Origin: Seison nebaliae
Lineage: Eukaryota > Rotifera > Pararotatoria > Seisonacea > Seisonidae
NCBI GenBank assembly: GCA_023231475.1
Contig: JALJEE010003029.1
Coordinates: 1-43,501 of the forward strand
DNA length: 43,501 nt
Direction: 5' to 3'
The position numbers were made by a program, and so were the translations under genes. The notes below the pieces were generated by a model that searched no databases, was not told the DNA's origin, and saw nothing but the letters and a program-made list of their open reading frames with translations. Of this stretch, positions 36,701-43,501 are shown in pieces. Numbering within the stretch: the first letter of the stretch is position 1; every line of letters begins with the position of its first letter.

Positions 36701-39700
36701 GAAAAATTCTCAAAATAAACTTCTTTTCATTCGTCAACATTTCATATAATGATGAACATTCATTTACATCATATATCTTCATAATTATTTCAAATGGTTC
36801 ACATAATCGTCGATTCATCTCATCGGTCGATTGTTTGAGTGTTGTAGAATTAACGATATCATTCTCATCCATTTCATTCACTTCTTTCATTATCGATTGA
36901 AATCGACATTTCAACTTATTTGAAATCCATCCAATATTTTTGATATTTTCCAAAAATAAATTCTCAAATAATTTTCCCGTAGAAATGATGAGATCGTCAT
37001 GAATATTCCGTTTCATCAATAAATAAATCAAATCGAAACATTCGAATGTTTTCCATTTTAGAATGATGAGAATTTCTTTTGCCAATTCTCCAATTTCCTC
37101 ATTGGACGAATATTGATGAATTGACAAGAGAATATGAAGTTGAATTTTCCAACATAATATTGGATTGATCTCTCCTTTTCCCATCAATGTCTCATTCCAT
37201 AAATGAACATACTCTGAATTAAATACATTCAATTCACTCGTATCCAAATCGAATGAATGTTGTGGATGATTTAGAAAGAATTGTTTAATAAATTCTAATG
37301 ACATTAATTGAAGTTGAGGAGATGAAGTTTTTAATGATTTGATGAAATGACACAAAAGTAATTTCATTTCATTATTTTCTTTTTTATCATCATAAAATCC
37401 AATGAGAAAATTATGAAAAATAATTTCGAAATTTTTTATAGTTCGACGAATATTTAAAAGAAATGATTCATTCGAATCGATCGGATTATTCGTTCCATAA
37501 ATGAGGAAGAGATGTCCATAATAATATAAAGTGAATCGATCAATTTCCGTTTGATGATCTCCCAATTTCAATGAATCGATAAAATTAAAGAATAATTCAA
37601 CAAAATTGGCACGTTTTTCCGCTTGCTGAATAATGTATCGAGCTGTTGGCATAAAATGTGTGAGTGCATCAAATCGTTTTTCATTCTTTCCATTCATCGA
37701 TATCCATTCGATACATTTCGTCAACATGGAGAAGAGTGTGTCTTCTGGTGAGAATAATGATAATCGATGTTCTTCAGAAAATAAGACGTCACGTTGATCA
37801 ATTTCGAATGAGAGTAAATGATATAATTGACAGACGATTGAACGTTTTTCAATATTATCACCAATCGTATTTGGTTGATTGGAAAGAATATTAGAACATT
37901 TGGAAAAATAGAGAAAGAGTTCGACAGCTGCTCGATTGATAAGTGGGAAACGAAGTGATTCCATTAGAATATAAATCAATTTAGATAATCCTCCCAATCT
38001 CTTCTCATTATCGATGAGACTGATCATTCGATTATTCCCATTTCTCAATCTCTTTAACGTTCCATCAATCTTTTCAATACAATCTACATCAGATTTGAAT
38101 AATCGCAAATATTCCTCTTTCTCTTTCATTGACAACGATTGTTTCTTGAATTCAATCATCGAATTATCTGAATTGAACAAACGTTTCCGACGAATCTCAT
38201 TCTCCTCCAATTGATCTTTCTTCGAATACATTCGATTTTCACGTTTCAAATTCTTCAATTGTGACACACGTTTCTCTAACAAACTCCTTAAATATTGTTG
38301 AGATGAGAATGTATATTCGATATCGTCTCCCCATTCATCATTCTCAATGGCAAATTGATAAATGTTAATATGTTCATTTGTAAATTTTCGATTTGACAAT
38401 TCTTCTTTATATATTTTGGAAGTTGATGTTAATTGTTTATTAAATAATCGATTTGTTCCATTTCCATATAAATATAAATATCTCACTAATATTTGGGTGA
38501 AATTGTCAATGGGAGAAATGGTTCGATCAATCTTTTCCGTTATTCCAGTGAGATGATCTACATCAATTTCTATCGATCCAATTATTCGATGTATTCCTCT
38601 CATTTTCTTCTTTAACTCATAATTAATATATTGACATTGATCATGATAATTCTCATCATCCATAATCGCCGAACAAGTGAAATCGATATTGAACATCTTC
38701 TCATCGATCAAATGGAGAATGATGAGTAAATATTTCGATTCTCTTCGATCTTCATTTCCTTTTCGTCTCAATATCAATCGTCTCAATATATTCAAATTCC
38801 TTTCACGATTATTCGAATTCCGACAATTACTTATCGATTCTTCATTCCACAACTTCTTCGTATTTAATTCCAATAATCGTTCCATAATTCCCGTTTCATA
38901 ACGATCAAATAATTTCAATGATGTCTTATATTCATCATTCGATAATGATTGACCATATAATAAATATCTGATTATATGATCATACTCCTTCACTTCACAT
39001 TCAACAAATATCGATTTCAATATCAATTGTGTATGAAATTCAAACGATCGTAACTTATTCGAATGGAACAACCAATTCTTCTCATTCTTTTCTATTCGAG
39101 TCAATGTTCCTTCAACAAACGAAACATTCTCCTCCACATTCAACCATTTACTCAATCGCAATAAGACGAAAACATACGAGACATTTTCATCGATCGTCAT
39201 CTGTCGATTATTGATCGATTTTCGAAAATCATCAAACAAAATCGTCAAAATCAATTTTCCACTTTCTCCAATATTATCCATTCTCTTGTTCCTTAAAAGA
39301 AAAGCAAAACTCAATAAAAGATTCTTTTTTATCTCTTCATTTTTCAATTTCTTCCAATCACTCAATTCAAATAGTTCACAAAACCATCGTTCAGGTTTCT
39401 CAACCATCTTCTCCATAAATTCCAATAAGAATTCCGATAATAATTTATTGACACAACTAATCGATTTCACATCACCATTCATTATTTGTTTCTTAAATTC
39501 TTCAAGTAAATTTTCACATATTTCATCATCATTCTTTCCACAATTCCTACAACTCTTTTTTACCATTTCATTCAACGAAAGAAACAATAAACGTTTATGA
39601 AACGGATCATGCAATCTTCCATTTTTCCCATTAAAACAATCTTTTATGAAATTTTTAAAAAATTCCAAATTCTCACCATTTTCAATTATCAATTGTAATG

Positions 39701-40265
39701 AATTGAAAATATTCTTCAATTTCTTCTCATCATTCATTGATAACATGATTTTGAGAAGAAACGGTTTCAATTCATCGAACTCTTTCTCACCAATTTTTAT
39801 ATGAAACTCAATGACAAATCGTAAACGTTGCACTATCGTGTCAGGTGAACGAAAATAAATTTTTGTTAAATCGCCTGATATCGATCCTCCCACATCCAAA
39901 ACTTTCATTATAATCGAAATTCGGTCCAAATCATCATCGGTCCATGTTAAGATAATTTCTCTTAAATTCTCTATTAATTTCCTTCTTAATAATTTGTGAT
40001 CTAGAAGAAATTGCATGAAACAATTGGACACTTTCACTTTGACTTCTTTGTAAAATGAACATAATTTTTCTTTACTTTCCTCCGATGGGAATTGGATGAG
40101 AGAGAAGTTACCTTCCAATAAACTCTCCCTCACTTCATCATCCCTCAATAGTTCATTCAACTTCCTCTCCAAAATTCTACGACCAGATTCAGTTTGAATA
40201 AAATCCTTATCCGATAACAATCCATTCACTTCATTCGACAAAAACTTGACGGAACTTTTCTTCAT
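31480..40265 (-). CDS. GCN1: GCN1 homologue, giant HEAT-repeat translational regulator
   Basis: Exons: 40265-32671 (7595 nt), 32619-32435, 32387-32134, 32086-31802 and 31740-31480. They join in frame to 2859 residues, slightly longer than the usual ~2670. GCN1 is a cytosolic HEAT-repeat protein that binds stalled or collided ribosomes and presents uncharged tRNA signals to the kinase GCN2. The eEF3-like core is unmistakable: RRGAAYGIG near residue 1340, KLFEP and LLECF soon after, then SWRTK-like DYWRTK, and SAKALG-like TSKALGSIF. Further family blocks continue to about 2100. An acidic insert of almost pure aspartate lies at about residues 2145-2210. Beyond it the match is weaker but still HEAT-like. 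ATG 40265 has A at -3. All four introns lie in the last 1.2 kb of the gene. Confidence 0.93.
33640..33815. repeat. ATC/GAT trinucleotide run coding poly-aspartate in GCN1
   Basis: Pure TCA repeats at about 33689-33724 and 33741-33769 lie within a wider imperfect tract. On the coding (minus) strand these are GAT codons, giving several Asp runs of 5-11 residues. Such tracts change length by replication slippage, and 3-nt steps keep the frame. Confidence 0.9.
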
Positions 40266-40481
40266 TTTTCAAAGATCTTCTGTATCTTCAAATACTTTCA
40301 ATCTTTTAATATTGTCACTGACATGACGGCGAAAAATGTGGCACTTCCATTTACATTTACATTCCACGACATCCTCATGATGAATAACGTTTAAAAACTG
40401 GGCTTAGAACGAAAATGGCGTAAGATCAAAATTATTAGATGGCAAATTAATTTTTATTACCATATACTATAATATAACTTA
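40266..40481. other. GCN1 upstream region
   Basis: This 216-bp stretch between the GCN1 start codon and the TA target site of a Tc1-type remnant must contain most or all of the GCN1 core promoter and 5' UTR, unless these reach into the transposon. It includes a less AT-rich block around 40320-40400. No specific motif is clear. Confidence 0.4.
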
Positions 40482-40483
40482 TA

Positions 40484-40862
40484 CAGTGCGTAAAGAAATA
40501 TCTTGGACATAAGAATTCCCATAGTTTCTAAAAATAGTTGTTAAAAAAATTCTCAGACATTTTTTAAATTAATCGTTTATTTATAAAAAATGGCAAAAAT
40601 TCGTTTATTAATATTTTGTCTAGCTTCCTTTGCATTTTACGACTTCTAATAATCGCTTATTCATGCTTATTGCGCAATTATGTAGAATGCGCGGCTCGAT
40701 CTTCTCTCCAGCAGATTGAATGGCGTTTCAAATGTCATCTTCTCTTTCAAACGCGACATTTTTCTTTCAATCACATCGTAATTATTTCCCATACATTTTC
40801 CATCGGATTTAAGTCGGGACTTCTTGGCGGGTGTTCGATTAATTCCAATTTCTGTCGATTTA
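40484..40862 (-). mobile_element. Tc1/mariner remnant, transposase C-terminus and one terminus
   Basis: A TA at 40482-40483 is followed by CAGTGCGTAAAGAAATATCT, matching the start of many Tc1-type terminal repeats. On the minus strand, 40862 to about 40790 encodes the DDE-domain block with PPRSPDLNPMENVW, where the D and E belong to the catalytic triad region. After several frameshifts and stops the family-typical end (SMNKRLLEVV, KG and TKY) is still readable at about 40715-40605. The rest of the transposase and the other terminus are missing, cut off where the gypsy-like piece begins. Confidence 0.8.
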
Positions 40863-40879
40863 AAGCTACCATGGTTACT

Positions 40880-41610
40880 TTTGACTTATGTATAGAAAAG
40901 ATGACGCATCAAAAAGATGACGCAGCAAAAGAATATGTTATAGAATACTGTAGTAGGAAACTAAGAGACAATGAAAAGGTTGCGGCAATCACCGAAAAGG
41001 AAGCAGCAGCAGTATTGTTTGGTATTGAGAAATTTTGAAAATATTTGATGGGTAACAAATTCACTGTAATAACGGATCACAGCGCTCTAATATGGCTGAA
41101 AGGAAAATCACATACAACCCAAAATTTAACGAGATGGGCATTAATTTTGCAAGAATATAACTTCGAAATATTGCATAGAGCAGGAAAAAAACAAGTAAAC
41201 GCGGATGCATTATCAAGATATCCATATTCATATGCCGCCATAATGACACATTACGTAGATCAGTTAATAAAAATGTTAAAAAGGGAAGATTATGATCAAG
41301 TGAAAATAATGATGAAACATGAAAAATTCCGAAAATTATATAATCGAAAAGAAGATTTTAAAATAATCAATGAGGAATTATTCATAAATATCGATAATTA
41401 ATTAAAAAGAGTGGCGAGACCCATAGAAATTAAACAAATAATCAAAGATCATCACAAGCATGCACACTTTGGTATAGAAAGAACGTTCCAGAGTATAAAC
41501 GAACTATACTACTGGCCAACCGTGAAAAAAAATTCAACAATTCATTCAGCAATGCAATGAATGTCAAGAAAATGAAAATCCAAAAAACCCGAAAGGTAAT
41601 TGGTAATTTA
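40880..41610 (+). mobile_element. Ty3/gypsy LTR-retrotransposon remnant (RNase H, integrase Zn finger)
   Basis: The frame from about 40915 gives RNase H sequence (VIEYCSRKL, TEKEAAAVLFGI). A TGA at 41036-41038 breaks it, then the same frame continues (KFTVITDHSALIWL, the tether motif NADALSRYP) to a stop at 41399-41401. Past that stop the integrase HHCC zinc-binding region is readable: HHKHAHFG, YYWP, then after a frameshift near 41530 the C..C half around 41560. The reverse transcriptase, the integrase core and both LTRs are absent. It is a dead, 5'- and 3'-truncated copy. Confidence 0.85.
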
Positions 41611-41919
41611 TAATTAATTTTTTTTTTCGGTTAACTTTCATTATTTGACAATCATTAAAGTTTCTAAAAATTTGACAGATTCTAAATAATGAATTAGTCC
41701 GCTTCTATGGAGATTTTCAATCATTTTTGATACATCTTATAATGAGAACAAATTGAATTTTTTTGGGCCAAATAAGCTTTGTTAGTCGATCAACATCATA
41801 ATCAAAAATATTTTAAAATGGCTGCAACTTTTTTCTTATTTAAAATTCGATAAAAATGATAACGATAATAAAATAAAAACTTTTTTACATATTGGAAAAA
41901 TCCAATAATATTTTTTGAC
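41611..41919. other. AT-rich gap between two retroelement pieces
   Basis: About 310 bases without a coding frame or a repeat I can identify. It could be the 5' UTR of the LINE that follows or older intergenic DNA. Confidence 0.4.
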
Positions 41920-43501
41920 ATGTCTTTGAATATTAATAAATTGTTTAATAATTCTGGTTATGTGGAGGACGAAGCGTTGTTCGAAGTTAACAATGATGTT
42001 GATTGCCTGATGAATAATAGTTCCGTAGTGCCGGAAAAGTCATGTATTGTTCTCATCTTACCAATTATGTAAATAATGAACCTACCAATGAACCCGGATG
42101 TTGTAATGAATCAATCGGTGAAGGCAAGAGGGGAAGGGGAGACCGAAAGGTTCTAAAAATACATGTACACCTTCAACGAATAAAATAACCTGCTTGGGTC
42201 CAGGAGCTGATGGTAGTTGTTCGATCAAAAAAACGGAATTGGTATCCATTGAACTAAAACTAAATCGTTTGATTTCGGAGAATGTGGAGCACAAGAAGGA
42301 CATTGCGGCGCTATCCGAAAAATTGACGGAAATGTGTGAAAAAGTGGATAAAATCAATGAAAAATTTGCTTCTAATGTTGTTGAGCAAGATAGCTTGAGA
42401 AATATGTATAAAACAATTTCTGATAAGTTAACTTCTCATGATTGCATTGTTTCCATTCCTGTTGTTAATGAGAACAACAAGATTAACAATAAGCAAAACG
42501 TATGGAATAAGAAGAAAAAATTCGATTTTTCAAAAAAACCGAATTCGAAATTCGTTTTCTACTTTATTGACGCTTCGAAGGCGTTCGATTCAGTGAGCAT
42601 GTGTCATGGTACGAGAGTGTTGTACGACGCTGGATTAGATCATTACTGGGTTTCCTTCGTTAACCAAATATTCACTAATTCTTATGGTATCATCAAATTG
42701 AATTCGGTAAGTTCTGATTTATTTCCGATTAATAAAGGAATGAAACAGGGTTCAATTCTTGCTCCCTGGATTTTCGGGAAAATCATCGATGAAATTATAT
42801 GTGAAGTAAATAATCATTTTTCTTTCTCTATCGTAAATCATTCATTTCCCGCTCTTTATGCTTATGCAGATGATATGGTGATATGCGCAAATAATGTTAA
42901 GCAATGCTTATCCATCATTCGATTAGTAAAATTGGGTTTATATGAGAGCTGTATATCGTGCAATGACTCGAAATCAAAAATTCTCACCAACATTTCCTAT
43001 TTTCCTGCCAGAAGTGAATTGAAGAAATTAGTTATGAAAGATATTGAATTTTTGGGATGTCGGATAGACAACAAGAAGAAATCGATAAAATTTGACCGAT
43101 AAGATACGATGTAAATTTCTTAGAATCTTTTATTCTTTTCACCATCATTGTAAATTTTTCTCTATTTCTCTGAAGCTTCGTTTGTTTGTGACGTTTTTTG
43201 TTGTGACTTCTATGGTCTCGCCATTTCCTTATCGAACACACGAAAATCATTACTTTCTCTGGATCGAGCATATAACCGAGCGGTACGTATGTTACTCGGA
43301 TGAGGCAAGCCTTTCATTAGAGCATTCATGTTAATGCGTTAGTGGGTTGAAACCCTTACAATTTCTGTTAGCGGAAAGATACTTGAGAATACTCGATTCT
43401 ATCGCTACCTCTGAATTCTCCTTTCCGTCTTTCGATCAATGTGAGGAATTTTTTTCTCCGTTAAAATTTTTTTGTGAGTATTACACCTTAGGAATTCCTA
43501 A
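41920..43501 (+). mobile_element. Non-LTR retrotransposon (LINE), internally deleted
   Basis: An ORF1-like start (ATG 41920, MSLNINKLFNN) is broken after about 50 codons. A second frame, open from about 42122, has an AT-hook (GRPKGSKN, about 42137-42160), a coiled coil and then reverse transcriptase. After its stop at 43102 further LINE sequence is readable in shifted frames (LRIFYSFHHH near 43115; SLLSLDRAYNRAVRMLLG near 43250) to the window edge. Endonuclease and the first part of the RT domain are missing. Clade not determined. Confidence 0.75.
42122..43102 (+). pseudogene. Chimeric LINE frame: ORF1 N-part fused to RT core
   Basis: This frame is open for 327 codons; the first ATG lies well inside it. 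The N-terminal half is AT-hook plus coiled coil (heptads around KLNRLISENVEHKKDIAAL), as in LINE ORF1 proteins. Near 42540 it changes abruptly to RT: motif A FIDASKAFDSVS, motif B GMKQGSILAPWIF and motif C YADDMVI, with the catalytic aspartates kept. The usual 1.5 kb or more between these parts (ORF1 end, ORF2 endonuclease, RT N-terminus) is absent. That suggests an in-frame internal deletion. Mobility is unlikely without endonuclease, but the frame may still be translated. Confidence 0.7.

Noticed and set aside
43032-43271. Minus-strand 79-codon frame at the window end
   Set aside because: It overlaps frameshifted LINE sequence that is readable on the plus strand.

Overview
This is nuclear DNA from a small-genome bilaterian animal. 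The genes are metazoan: a claudin-like four-pass protein, an ADAMTS protease, Slit, EPS15 and GCN1. The DNA is very AT-rich. Apart from one 527-nt intron, every intron I could place in these genes is 42-65 nt long. An arthropod such as an acariform mite fits, but the lineage is inference and I cannot fix it from this window.

Layout. Positions 1-1680 are satellite-like DNA with a 345-bp period that flips orientation at least twice and forms a large palindrome. A single-exon claudin-family gene (+, 2662-3459) converges on a seven-exon ADAMTS gene (-, 3581-7296). A 21-exon slit gene (-, 7689-13023) lies 392 bp upstream of ADAMTS on the same strand. About 14.6 kb with no confident gene follows (13024-27637). 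It holds a possible two-exon secreted-peptide gene, a few weak exon candidates and two copies of a fold-back repeat. A ten-exon EPS15 gene (+, 27638-30706) then converges on GCN1 (-, 31480-40265), whose first 7.6 kb is one exon. The last 3 kb (40484-43501) is a pile of decayed transposons: a Tc1/mariner end, a Ty3/gypsy RNase H-integrase piece, and a LINE with an intact reverse transcriptase core.

I rebuilt the four multi-exon genes by requiring phase-consistent joins and family-conserved sequence. All 39 introns closed in frame. None has the usual purine at intron position +3: 37 begin GTT and 2 begin GTC. The exon before the donor ends in G in only 3 of 39. This departure from the GTRAGT donor is the most unusual signal in the window. 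Other points of note are a Slit with its EGF cluster cut to one or two repeats, an ADAMTS with a signal peptide but no prodomain, and GCN1 introns confined to the 3' end.

Functionally, ADAMTS and Slit act in extracellular matrix and axon guidance, the claudin-like protein in cell junctions, EPS15 in clathrin-mediated endocytosis, and GCN1 in ribosome-stall sensing and GCN2 activation. No shared pathway follows from their adjacency. No tRNA, rRNA or CRISPR array was seen.
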